From NCBI GenBank assembly GCA_027064125.1, contig JAMOQF010000173.1, forward strand, positions 1 to 33,707: DNA of 33,707 bases. Reading direction: 5' to 3'. The stretch comes from Acidobacteriota bacterium (GTDB lineage Bacteria; Acidobacteriota; JAAYUB01; JAMOQF01). Below, in pieces: positions 1-8,305 of the stretch. Each line of letters opens with the position of its first letter. The stretch's first letter is position 1. A program made the position numbers and the translations under genes. Under the pieces are notes generated by a model. That model did no database searches. It was not told the origin of the DNA and saw only the letters and a program-made list of their open reading frames with translations.

Positions 1-846
1 TTTGGTATATTTTTTGATAAAATCCCTCTAAATGCAGCGGTATTTCCCCAATATCAAAGGATGGCACTTACTACATTTGACAGAAATGGAAATATTTTAA
101 ATGGTCCCATTGAATACCAGAATGTCCTGGCAGACATTGAAAACCCATATTCATACACCTGGAATGTGCAATTTGACAGACAACTTACAAAAAATTTGCT
201 CTTCAGAATTGGATATCTTCAGAGGAATCAAAAGGATGACCTCATACTAAATATGGTAAATTTAGATAACAAACCTACACTTTTACTCAGCAACAACGGA
301 AGTTCATATTACAAAGAACTCCTTTTAATGTTAAAATTGACCTTTAGTAATGATAGTAACCTGGTATTTAGTTATACAAGATCTGAAGCATGGGGAAATT
401 TGAATCAATATGAATACTATCTCGGGAATTATCATAACCCAATTTTTAGACCGGATGAATTTGGACCTCAAAGTTTTGATGTTCCCCATAGATTCCTGAT
501 TACCGGAACAATAAATTTGCCATTCAAATTTATCCTTTCCCCGGTTGCTGAAATCAGAAATGGTTTCCCATATTCCATCATTAATGAGGAACAAAATTTT
601 GTAAGTAAAAGAAATAGGGGGGGAAGATTTCCAAGATTTTTCTCACTTGATTTACAGATCATGAGAAAAGTCCCCATAAAATTTTTTGGAAAAGTCTACC
701 ACACAAGAATTGGAATAAAGATGTTTAACATAACACATCATTTTAATCCAAGGGATGTGCAAAACAATATAGACAGTCCTTTCTTTGGAAATTTTTACAA
801 CAGCATCGGAAGAATTTTCAGGGGAAAATTTGAAATTGATTTTTAA
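1..846 (+). CDS. TonB-dependent outer-membrane receptor, C-terminal part (5' end outside window)
   Basis: The reading frame is open from the first base and ends at TAA. What is visible is about 281 residues of the C-terminal end of a large outer-membrane beta-barrel. It shows alternating aromatic/polar strands, 'YTWNVQFDRQL' and 'RIGYLQRNQKDDL' barrel strands, a 'FDVPHRFLITGTINLPF' strand typical of the last quarter of the barrel, and a C-terminal strand ending in aromatic-X-aromatic ('FEIDF'), the usual BamA recognition signal. This is the pattern of large carboxypeptidase-regulatory-domain TonB-dependent receptors with unknown substrate. An internal ATG at position 61 is not the true start, because coding continues upstream of it. 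Family assignment is from pattern only, since the plug domain and TonB box are outside the window. A TonB-like protein is encoded about 5 kb downstream on the other strand. Confidence 0.7.
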   Translation, partial: FGIFFDKIPLNAAVFPQYQRMALTTFDRNGNILNGPIEYQNVLADIENPYSYTWNVQFDRQLTKNLLFRIGYLQRNQKDDLILNMVNLDNKPTLLLSNNGSSYYKELLLMLKLTFSNDSNLVFSYTRSEAWGNLNQYEYYLGNYHNPIFRPDEFGPQSFDVPHRFLITGTINLPFKFILSPVAEIRNGFPYSIINEEQNFVSKRNRGGRFPRFFSLDLQIMRKVPIKFFGKVYHTRIGIKMFNITHHFNPRDVQNNIDSPFFGNFYNSIGRIFRGKFEIDF

Positions 847-851
847 ATATA

Positions 852-879
852 TTGAAAAAAAAAATTTTTAATATATAAT
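852..879 (+). promoter_or_regulatory. Probable housekeeping promoter for the radical SAM operon
   Basis: TTGAAA (852-857) and TATAAT (874-879) are separated by 16 bases in the gap after the receptor stop codon. The -10 is a perfect consensus and lies about 33 bases before the ATG. The region is very AT-rich, so chance matches are possible. Confidence 0.5.
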
Positions 880-911
880 TTATCGTAAATTACATATTGC
901 GAGGTGATCAA

Positions 912-2387
912 ATGAAGACAAATGGTTTCTCAGATAACAATTTGTTAAAAACCAAAGAACATCCTTTTGAGAAATGGCTCTCTGATCCCAGAACCATATC
1001 AGCCATAAGATTTCTAACAAAGAAAAAAATTGGTAAAGAAACACTATTTGAAAAAATCATGTATTCATATGAAAACCCCAATGCCAATATCGGAGATAGA
1101 ATAAAATTTAAATTAATTCACGACATATTTGATTACTTTATAGAAAAAAAAGACATAAATAAGGAATTTATTAAATTTAAGTTATTCCACCACAAGCCCA
1201 CTTTAAGGGCATTAGTTAACGCGGCATTAAGTGTAGAAAAATATGGTCTACTTACTCCCCAGAAATTTGTAATGCCGCTTATGGTGGTCTGGAATTTTAC
1301 CCAGGCCTGCAATCTAAAATGCAAGCACTGCTACCAGAATGCCACCCCAAAACCTTTACCAGATGAAATGACCCTGGAACAAAAATTAAGGGTGATAGAT
1401 GAAATGGGAGACGAATATGTACCATTTGTTGCCTTTGCTGGCGGTGAACCCCTCATGGGAAGGAATTTTTGGGAAGTCTTAAAAAGATGTAAGGAAAGGG
1501 GAATACACACAACTGTTGCCTCAAATGGTACAATCATCACAAAGGAAACAGCCGCAAAACTTGTGGAATATGGTGTAAAATACCTTGAAATTAGTATAGA
1601 TTCATCAATACCAGAGAAACACGATGAATTTAGAGGTATCAAAGGTGCATGGAAAAGGGCGATGGAAGGGATAAAAAATGCCGCAGATACTCCAGGGCTT
1701 AGAGTTGGAATGGCAACATGTATTTCAAGACTAAATTATGATGAGGTGGAAGATATCATAAAACTCGCCATTGATTCTGGTTGTTCAACATTTGTACACT
1801 TCAACTATATTCCAGTGGGCAGAGGTGTGGAAAGCAAAATAACTGATATTGGGCCAGAAGAAAGGGAAGAACTCTTAAAACTTTTAAATAAATATCTCCA
1901 AAGCGGGAAAATAAGTATAATGAGCACCGCGCCACAACTTGCAAGGGCATGTTATATGTATTCAGAAGTAGAGGGTATGATGGCTGTTGGGCACGCTGGA
2001 TCTGCTTCTGGGAAAAAGACGAGAATCCTCGCGAAATATATTGGAGGATGTGGAGCCGCAAGGTGTTATTGTGCAATTGAACCAAATGGAGACGTAACTC
2101 CATGTGTATATATCCCCCACAGAAAACTTGGAAACCTTAAAGAAAAAACTCTAAAAGAAATCTGGCAAAACAACATCTATTTCGATATACTTTCCAACAG
2201 GGAAAATTACGAAGACAATTGTAAAGTTTGTGATTATAGATCCATTTGTGGAGGGTGTAGGGCAAGAGCAGATGCATACACGGGAAACATAAAGGCAGGA
2301 GATCCAGGCTGCATCTACAACAAAAAACTGTGGGAAAGAGTAAGATATAAAGCAGAAGAAAAAGAGGAAAAGGTAAAAATTTCCTAA
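912..2387 (+). CDS. Radical SAM/SPASM-domain protein
   Basis: A 491-residue radical SAM enzyme. The SAM-binding 4Fe-4S motif CxxxCxxC is at C133, C137 and C140 ('CNLKCKHC'), and GGEP follows at 177-180. The C-terminal SPASM region has clustered cysteines ('CGAARCYC', 'PNGDVTPC', 'CKVCDYRSICGGC') for auxiliary clusters. This layout is shared by AhbD/NirJ haem-synthesis enzymes, PqqE and peptide-modifying maturases. No haem-pathway or precursor-peptide gene is adjacent, so the substrate is unknown. The first ~120 residues are an extra N-terminal region I do not recognise. The ATG at 912 is chosen over the TTG at 897 because GAGGTG at 901-906 is a good ribosome site for it. The next gene, 14 bases on, encodes a PduS/RnfC-like electron carrier that could supply reducing electrons (inference). 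Confidence 0.85.
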   Translation: MKTNGFSDNNLLKTKEHPFEKWLSDPRTISAIRFLTKKKIGKETLFEKIMYSYENPNANIGDRIKFKLIHDIFDYFIEKKDINKEFIKFKLFHHKPTLRALVNAALSVEKYGLLTPQKFVMPLMVVWNFTQACNLKCKHCYQNATPKPLPDEMTLEQKLRVIDEMGDEYVPFVAFAGGEPLMGRNFWEVLKRCKERGIHTTVASNGTIITKETAAKLVEYGVKYLEISIDSSIPEKHDEFRGIKGAWKRAMEGIKNAADTPGLRVGMATCISRLNYDEVEDIIKLAIDSGCSTFVHFNYIPVGRGVESKITDIGPEEREELLKLLNKYLQSGKISIMSTAPQLARACYMYSEVEGMMAVGHAGSASGKKTRILAKYIGGCGAARCYCAIEPNGDVTPCVYIPHRKLGNLKEKTLKEIWQNNIYFDILSNRENYEDNCKVCDYRSICGGCRARADAYTGNIKAGDPGCIYNKKLWERVRYKAEEKEEKVKIS

Positions 2388-2401
2388 GGTTTTTATACCA
2401 C

Positions 2402-3727
2402 TTGTACAAAGAAAAATTTATCAGGTTGATAAAAGATAAGGGCGTAGTAGGTGGAGGAGGTGGAGGTTTCCCCACTTACGCCAAGTTTTCCTTTGATAAT
2501 CTCACAACTTTAATAATAAATGGTGCAGAATGTGAGCCCCTTTTATATTCAGATTACTTTCTCTTTTCAAAAAGAAATGAGGAAATTGTTGTTGTCTTAG
2601 ACAAAATTCAAGAAATATTTAACTTTGAAGAGATATACATAGTTTTAAAAGAAAAGAGAAGGGATCTCATACAATATCTCCAAAAAGCCGGAATCAAAGG
2701 AATAAAAAATCTTCACTTTTACCTCATGAGGGATGTCTATCCTGCAGGAGATGAACAGATAATAATAAAATCCATAAAAGGCCTTACCCTTCCCCCATTT
2801 ACACCACCTGGGGAAAAGGGGTTTGTGGTGATTAACACACAGACTTTGTTATACATATACGAAGCAATAATTAAAAACCAACCCACCATGAGAAGGTTCA
2901 TAACAGTCTCAGGATATGTAAAAACACCCCTGGTAGTTGATGTACCAATAGGCACAAAAGTTAAAGATTTAATACAACTAACCGGAGGATACACAACAAA
3001 AAAACCTGTAATTTTTGCAGGTGGGCTTTTAATGGGAAATTTAGTGGGTGAATCCTACTCCATAAAAAAGACAACTACTGGAATTGTTGTTATTCCAGAA
3101 AATTCAAAGGTACTTTTTGAGAAAAAACATACTGCAGATTTTTTCTCAAAACTTTCAAAAAGCGTTTGCGATCAGTGTATGGAATGCACCTTTTTCTGTA
3201 GCAGAAATATAATAGGAAAGAAACTATCTCCCCACCTCATAATGCGTAATAGTTCTAAACTTCTTTCAGGCAAACTTGAAATTCCAACGGAAATTCTAAA
3301 TTGCAGTGAGTGTGGTCTTTGCTATGTATATAGTTGTCCACTGGGACTATCTCCCAGAAAGGTTATAAGAAGTTTAAAGAAGAAAGTGAAAAGGAGAAAT
3401 TTAAAAAATTGTGAAACTCAAATCTCTGAACCCCTAATCTACCTACCCACATCTGAAAAAATAAAAAAGAGATTAGAAATCGATTTAATAGACAGAATCC
3501 CTGAATTTTATGGAGTTTACACACCCCAAAGGGTGTCAATGGATTTAAATCAAGGAAAGGGTAAATCCCCAAAAATCTTTATAAAAGAAGGTGACTTTGT
3601 ATTTGAAGGGGAAAAAATTGGAGAAGTTTCAGAAGAAGATCTTGGTACACCTATTCACTCACCCATCAATGGCATGGTCTTTTCCATTAGTGAAAACAAA
3701 ATCCACATAGAAAGGGATACATTTTGA
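2402..3727 (+). CDS. PduS/RnfC-like SLBB and 4Fe-4S electron-transfer protein
   Basis: A 441-residue protein with the PduS/RnfC layout. The N-terminus has the glycine-rich flavin/NADH-type loop ('VVGGGGGGFPTYAK') and 'INGAECEPLLYSD'. An SLBB-like segment follows at ~195-230. Two 4Fe-4S motifs come next, CxxCxxCxxxC ('CDQCMECTFFC') and CxxCxxCxxxxCP ('CSECGLCYVYSCP', then 'LGLSPR' as in PduS). The C-terminus is a barrel-sandwich domain with 'GTPIHSPINGMV'. Known relatives pass electrons from NADH to flavin or corrinoid acceptors: PduS reduces cobalamin, RnfC is in the Rnf complex, and PrdC serves proline reductase. No pdu, rnf or prd genes are nearby. TTG is the likely start, because the residues before the glycine loop are conserved in the family and no ATG is available. 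It overlaps nfo by four bases. Confidence 0.75.
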   Translation: MYKEKFIRLIKDKGVVGGGGGGFPTYAKFSFDNLTTLIINGAECEPLLYSDYFLFSKRNEEIVVVLDKIQEIFNFEEIYIVLKEKRRDLIQYLQKAGIKGIKNLHFYLMRDVYPAGDEQIIIKSIKGLTLPPFTPPGEKGFVVINTQTLLYIYEAIIKNQPTMRRFITVSGYVKTPLVVDVPIGTKVKDLIQLTGGYTTKKPVIFAGGLLMGNLVGESYSIKKTTTGIVVIPENSKVLFEKKHTADFFSKLSKSVCDQCMECTFFCSRNIIGKKLSPHLIMRNSSKLLSGKLEIPTEILNCSECGLCYVYSCPLGLSPRKVIRSLKKKVKRRNLKNCETQISEPLIYLPTSEKIKKRLEIDLIDRIPEFYGVYTPQRVSMDLNQGKGKSPKIFIKEGDFVFEGEKIGEVSEEDLGTPIHSPINGMVFSISENKIHIERDTF

Positions 3728-4581
3728 TACTTGGATCACATTTAAGTACCTCTGGTGGTGTTAAAAATTCAATTCTAATTGCTCAAAAAATAGGGTGTAA
3801 AGCCATACAGATTTTTACAAAAAATCAAAGAAGATGGGAATCACCACCACTTAAAAGTGACGATATAAAAGAATTTTTAAAATTGAAGGATAAATATGAA
3901 ATTAAAATTGTATTCTCCCATGCTTCCTATTTAATAAACCTTGCAACAGATGATGAGAATCTAAGAAAAAAATCTATAGAGTCTTTAATAGATGAAATCA
4001 ATAGGGCAGATCAACTAAAACTCCCCTTTGTGGTAATACATATTGGTTCCCACAAAGGAATAGGAGAAAAAAGGGGAATAAAAAATGTGGTTCTTTCATT
4101 GAATGAAGTGGTAAAAATTAGAAAAAAATCAAAGGTAAAAATTCTCCTGGAAACAACAGCCGGACAGGGAACAAATTTAGGATACAAATTTGAACACATA
4201 GGAGATATTCTAAAAGAAGTTGAAATAAAAGAGAGATTTGGTTGTTGCCTTGACACCTGCCACATTTTTGCCGCAGGCTATGATTTTTCCACCAGGAATA
4301 AATATGAAAAAGTTATGGAGGAATTTGATAAAAAAATAGGAATAAAAAATTTATTTGCTATTCACTTAAACGATTCTTTAAAGGAACTTGGAAGTAGAAA
4401 AGACAGGCACGCCCATATTGGAAAGGGTTTTATTGGACTTAAACCTTTTTCATTTTTTTTAAATGATATTAGACTAAAAGACATACCCGGAATACTTGAA
4501 ACACCAAAAGACAAAGATTACTTACTTGATGTGGAAAATTTAAAGATACTAAAATCACTAATTAAAATTAATCCTTCTTAA
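3724..4581 (+). CDS. nfo: Endonuclease IV (AP endonuclease)
   Basis: A 285-residue Nfo-family enzyme of normal length that cuts the backbone 5' of abasic sites in base-excision repair, using a zinc cluster in a TIM barrel. Family signatures are in order: 'LGSHLSTSGG' at the start, 'QIFTKNQRRW', 'FSHASYLINLA', 'VIHIGSHKG', 'LLETTAGQG', 'CLDTCHIFAAGYD', 'AIHLNDS' with 'KDRHAHIGKGFIG', and 'ILETPKD'. These carry the expected His/Glu/Asp zinc ligands. The start is TTG, nested in the upstream stop codon (TTGA), so translation is probably coupled to the PduS-like gene. The 3' end overlaps convergent rsmD by 14 bases. Confidence 0.95.
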   Translation: MILGSHLSTSGGVKNSILIAQKIGCKAIQIFTKNQRRWESPPLKSDDIKEFLKLKDKYEIKIVFSHASYLINLATDDENLRKKSIESLIDEINRADQLKLPFVVIHIGSHKGIGEKRGIKNVVLSLNEVVKIRKKSKVKILLETTAGQGTNLGYKFEHIGDILKEVEIKERFGCCLDTCHIFAAGYDFSTRNKYEKVMEEFDKKIGIKNLFAIHLNDSLKELGSRKDRHAHIGKGFIGLKPFSFFLNDIRLKDIPGILETPKDKDYLLDVENLKILKSLIKINPS

Positions 4582-5125
4582 TTCTATAAAAACTTATGAT
4601 GCTATCCCCCTGTCTCCTTTTCTTAAATCTAATAAATGAGTGTATCTTATCAGGAAGTTCTATTTTTTTAAAATGGTTGGTGGCAATAATAATATCTCCA
4701 CTTAAAAATTTCGCATCCCTAATTAAATCAAAAAAATCCCTATAGAGATTTTTAAAATATGGGGGATCAAAATAGATAAGATCAAATTTAATCCCCATAT
4801 TTTCCACATTCTTCATCTTTTTTCTAAAATCCCCCTGCAATATTTTATATCCATATAAGATATCACATCTCTTTAAATTTAACTTGATTAGTTCGATAAC
4901 TTCCTTTTCCTTTTCCATGAAGAGGACAAATCTTGCACCTCTACTTAAAGCCTCTATCCCCATGGAACCAGTCCCCGAACAAATATCAAGAAAATTTGCC
5001 CCCTCTATATAATCCCTTACTACATTAAAGTACATTTCTCTTACCCGCGCAAGGGTAGGCCTAATTAAATTACCCTTAAGGCATTTTATTTCCTTTCCCT
5101 TATACTTTCCGGCAATTATCTTCAA
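4568..5125 (-). CDS. rsmD: 16S rRNA (guanine966-N2)-methyltransferase
   Basis: A 185-residue RsmD-family methyltransferase that methylates G966 of 16S rRNA during 30S assembly. It has the N-terminal 'IIAGKYKGK' and 'RPTLARVREMYFN' (usually RPTxxRVREalFN), the SAM-binding loop 'LDICSGTGSMGIEALSRGA', and the catalytic 'FDPPY' motif typical of N6/N2 amino-methyltransferases. The start is TTG at 5125, supported by GGAGG about eight bases upstream on the minus strand and by the family N-terminus beginning at once (MKIIAG). It is the last gene of the operon that starts with the TonB-like protein, with one base between the upstream stop and this start. Confidence 0.93.
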   Translation of the reverse strand: MKIIAGKYKGKEIKCLKGNLIRPTLARVREMYFNVVRDYIEGANFLDICSGTGSMGIEALSRGARFVLFMEKEKEVIELIKLNLKRCDILYGYKILQGDFRKKMKNVENMGIKFDLIYFDPPYFKNLYRDFFDLIRDAKFLSGDIIIATNHFKKIELPDKIHSFIRFKKRRQGDSIISFYRIKKD

Positions 5126-5126
5126 A

Positions 5127-5939
5127 CTATTTTTCCTCCACCTTTTGAAAATATTTTTTTACCTCAGGATAAAGTGGAGAAGGTTTATATCCCCACTCTT
5201 CAAAAGAGAACTCAAAATACCCTTTATATCTTATAATTCTTGAATTCCCCTTTCCTTTAGCCCTATAAGGAAGGGAAAATTTAGAAAAATACCTTTTATA
5301 AAAAATATCAGATGTAAAATCATATAGTTTCTTCAATTTTTTATCAAGGGTATGCAGGAAATACAACCTATCAATATTCAATCTTATGGGATAGCCTTTA
5401 TCTGGATCGAGATAAAATATTCCCTCAACAAGTGGTATGGGAGCCTTTTTAACTCCTGGTACAATCTTTATGGCCCTTACTTCCATTTTTTTGCCATTAA
5501 AATCCTCAACAAACACATTTCCAAGATCTACAACATCATAATATTTCACATTTTCAGGATAAAAAGGAAAAAAGATTCTTTCGAGAAAGGCAGGGGCCCC
5601 AAAAATAAGTTTTCTTTTCCCTTTGACTTTCTTAGGTTTCATATGATTATCGGTGTCAGAAATTAACCGGGCAACCACCTCGCCTGATTCGAGGGGATAT
5701 ACCTCCGCAACCGATTCCTTTTCTGCAAACAATCCAAAAAAACCATTATTCAAAGACTTTTTATACCTTTTAACATGAATCTTTTGATAGTATACACATC
5801 TATCCCTGAACCAGCTGGATCTATCCTGACTAACCGCCAGTCTATCAACTATATCCCCAAGTGAAAGGGACACAGAGAATGAAAAAAAGGAAGACATAAC
5901 AAGAAACAACACAATTGTAAAAAATCTTCTGTGAAACAT
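5127..5939 (-). CDS. Exported protein of unknown function
   Basis: A 270-residue protein beginning with a signal peptide (basic MFHRR, then a hydrophobic run to about residue 24, small residues near SFS-VS). No lipobox cysteine is visible. The rest is rich in beta-type alternation and lysine. Segments such as 'VEGIFYLDPDKGYPIRLNIDRL' and 'GYFEFSFEEWGY' recall LolA/LppX-like periplasmic beta-sheet proteins, but I cannot assign it to a family. GAGGT precedes the ATG. It sits between a TonB-like gene (11 bases upstream) and rsmD, so it is probably cotranscribed with both. A periplasmic or outer-membrane job linked to the TonB-like protein is possible. Confidence 0.6.
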   Translation of the reverse strand: MFHRRFFTIVLFLVMSSFFSFSVSLSLGDIVDRLAVSQDRSSWFRDRCVYYQKIHVKRYKKSLNNGFFGLFAEKESVAEVYPLESGEVVARLISDTDNHMKPKKVKGKRKLIFGAPAFLERIFFPFYPENVKYYDVVDLGNVFVEDFNGKKMEVRAIKIVPGVKKAPIPLVEGIFYLDPDKGYPIRLNIDRLYFLHTLDKKLKKLYDFTSDIFYKRYFSKFSLPYRAKGKGNSRIIRYKGYFEFSFEEWGYKPSPLYPEVKKYFQKVEEK

Positions 5940-5950
5940 AGTAATTACCT

Positions 5951-6703
5951 CTACTTGATATTGATATGAATTTCCCCAAAAACTTTGGTGGTTTTCCCCT
6001 TGTATAAAAATGGTTCAAAGCGCCATTTTCTCACGGCTGCTACTATATATGGCATAATGGCACTTGGTCCCTCAATTACTTCTATTTCTTCCACTTTTCC
6101 AATTTTATTTATGACAACAAAAATGGATACCACCCCTTTTGGCACCCTTTTCAAAATTGATTTATTTGGAAACTTTGGCATTTCATACTTTTTTAAATGA
6201 GACATTATAACACTTCTATCCACATATCTACCCGCACTCATGGCCTTCAAAAAACCAAAAACTATCAGAAATAGGGATAATACCATTCCACCAAGACCTA
6301 TAATTGTAAAAGTAAAAAGAGGTGAAGACAAATCGTGAGAATAATACACAATTCTTGCTGGTACCAGAAAGAAAACTAAATTTTTCCCCTTTGATTCCTC
6401 ACTTCTTTCTATAGCATCACATAAAGGCAAAATTTTTTCATAATTTCCTGCTTCTATTGCCATTTTCAAATTGGACAATAACTTTTTATATTTGAAACTC
6501 ATCTTAGGATATTTCCTTATTATGAGTTCATAACCATCGATGGCCTTTTTCTTCCTGATTTCTATGTTTCTCTTGCTGGTTCTAAAATCCATAAAAAAAT
6601 AGAGGAAGACACTCAGGGAAATGATAAAAACCACAATACCCACAGGCATTAAATACCCCTTCCTTATTACAAAGAGATATCTTTTAATATCGGCCTTTTT
6701 CAT
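5951..6703 (-). CDS. TonB-family protein with two membrane segments
   Basis: A 250-residue protein. The C-terminal ~80 residues form a TonB-type domain: 'VPKGVVSIFVVINKIGKVEEIEVIEG' followed by 'AAVRKWRFEPFLYKGK' matches the usual 'G.V.v...vd..G.v..v.vl.s.....a..A...W.f.Pa...G'. Classical TonB has one N-terminal anchor and a proline-rich spacer. This protein instead has two hydrophobic segments (~17-36 and ~130-152) around a basic, helical middle and no proline-rich linker. It may energise the outer-membrane receptor or be a structural relative. AAAGGG lies upstream of its ATG. It is first in the operon with the exported protein and rsmD, divergent from the histidine kinase at 6793. No exbB/exbD is in the window. 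Confidence 0.7.
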   Translation of the reverse strand: MKKADIKRYLFVIRKGYLMPVGIVVFIISLSVFLYFFMDFRTSKRNIEIRKKKAIDGYELIIRKYPKMSFKYKKLLSNLKMAIEAGNYEKILPLCDAIERSEESKGKNLVFFLVPARIVYYSHDLSSPLFTFTIIGLGGMVLSLFLIVFGFLKAMSAGRYVDRSVIMSHLKKYEMPKFPNKSILKRVPKGVVSIFVVINKIGKVEEIEVIEGPSAIMPYIVAAVRKWRFEPFLYKGKTTKVFGEIHINIK

Positions 6704-6792
6704 ACAACTTTACCCTTTTAGATTAATAATTATATCATAACTTATCAAACTTTCTTTTTTAAATTTTATTCATTTAGAGGTAAAATTTCCAT

Positions 6793-8304
6793 ATGCTAAA
6801 AAATAGAATTTTTCTGGTAAGTACTCTTATGATTATTTTTTCAACCATAAGCATTGGAATTCTTTCTTTTAAGGTATTTCCAACTGGAAAAAATTTTTTG
6901 GCAACGACCATGCTACAATCAAACTATAAACTTCTGGAAGAGGTCCTCAACTCCATTGAAGAAAAAATTGTAAAAAATGATGAAATACTTTACAAACTTA
7001 CGAAGGTAAAAAATTTAAGTGAACTATACAAACTAATTAGAGACATTAAGCCCCTGAAACTGAAAGGGATTTTCATATTAAATAGTAATGGTGATATTCT
7101 TTTTGAGAAAAAAAATTCTGACGATATTTTTATAACACATGAAATAAAGGAAAAATTACTCAGGAAAAAGATACCATTAAATACAATTTTTCACCTCCAT
7201 ATCAACGATAAAAATACTTACAGATTCTTTTCTGCGATAAAATTTAGAATGAAAAAAAAGGTTTTGTTAATTGCATTTGAATATGACATAAAAGAATACA
7301 TTAAGTTCTTGAAGAAATTTTTTAAGAAGTTTGATCAAAACTACTATATCTGTATAAGGGATTATGAAAACAACATTATTCTGGGAAATCCATTTAACAT
7401 ATCAAAAAAATATTTTGTGGAAAGAAGGTTTCCAAACACCTTTTATAAATGGCTAATTCAAATGGCACCCAAAAATTATAGAGAACTGGAAAAGGAAGAA
7501 AAAAACAAGAAACTTTTTACCTTTTTTTCAATTTCCATGAATTTAACCCTCATTCTACTCGGCTGGGCACTTATCTTTTACAACAGAAAAGAAGAACAAA
7601 AACTTGCAAAGGAACAGGAGCAATTCTTCTGGAACATATCCCACGAACTTAAAACTCCCATATCTCTTATAAAAATGTATAGTGAAATGCTTGAAATAAA
7701 TGTGGCCCAGAATCCAGAAAAAATCAGAGATTATTTAAAAATAATCAGAAATGAGGCAGAAAAAACCGCGTTACTGGTTAACAATATCCTTGACATATCA
7801 AATATAAAAAAGAAAATAGGGGAACTCTATTTTGAAGAAGTAAATCCATGTGAGTTTCTCAGAGAAATAGGAAACAACTACAAATTCAGATTTGAAAAGG
7901 AAGGGGTAAAATTTTCAATTGAAGAAATGGGAAATGCCAAAAACATATTTATAGATAAAAACACCTTTTCTTTAGTCATAATGAATTTACTGGATAACAG
8001 TATAAAATATAACGATAAGAAAGAAAAAGAAATATCAATAAGATGTGGACAAAAGGGAGAATATATTTTCATAGAAATAGAAGACAATGGAATAGGAATT
8101 GATAGAAAAGATATTAAGAAAATCTTTGAAAAATTTCAAAGGGGTTCAAACATGTTTGTAAAAAAAATAAGGGGAAGTGGAATTGGTTTAAGTCTTGTGA
8201 AAAACATTGTTGAGGCCCACAGAGGAAAAATCGAAGTGGAATCAATACCCAATGAAGGCACAATTTTCAGAATATTACTCCCATTAAATTTCTTTGAGGT
8301 GTAA
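6793..8304 (+). CDS. Membrane-bound sensor histidine kinase
   Basis: A 503-residue kinase with an N-terminal membrane segment (~7-27), an extracytoplasmic sensor of ~215 residues without a recognisable domain, a second membrane segment (~243-264), and a short linker without a clear HAMP. A HisKA dimerisation domain follows with phospho-acceptor H284 in 'NISHELKTPISL'. The HATPase_c domain has the N box ('NLLDNSIKYND'), G1 box ('DNGIGID'), F box ('IFEKFQRG') and G2 box ('GSGIGLSLVK'). All catalytic motifs are intact, so it should be active. No response regulator is adjacent, so it is an orphan kinase in this window. AGAGGT precedes the ATG. Its stop falls two bases before the mutL ATG. Confidence 0.9.
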   Translation: MLKNRIFLVSTLMIIFSTISIGILSFKVFPTGKNFLATTMLQSNYKLLEEVLNSIEEKIVKNDEILYKLTKVKNLSELYKLIRDIKPLKLKGIFILNSNGDILFEKKNSDDIFITHEIKEKLLRKKIPLNTIFHLHINDKNTYRFFSAIKFRMKKKVLLIAFEYDIKEYIKFLKKFFKKFDQNYYICIRDYENNIILGNPFNISKKYFVERRFPNTFYKWLIQMAPKNYRELEKEEKNKKLFTFFSISMNLTLILLGWALIFYNRKEEQKLAKEQEQFFWNISHELKTPISLIKMYSEMLEINVAQNPEKIRDYLKIIRNEAEKTALLVNNILDISNIKKKIGELYFEEVNPCEFLREIGNNYKFRFEKEGVKFSIEEMGNAKNIFIDKNTFSLVIMNLLDNSIKYNDKKEKEISIRCGQKGEYIFIEIEDNGIGIDRKDIKKIFEKFQRGSNMFVKKIRGSGIGLSLVKNIVEAHRGKIEVESIPNEGTIFRILLPLNFFEV

Positions 8305-8305
8305 T

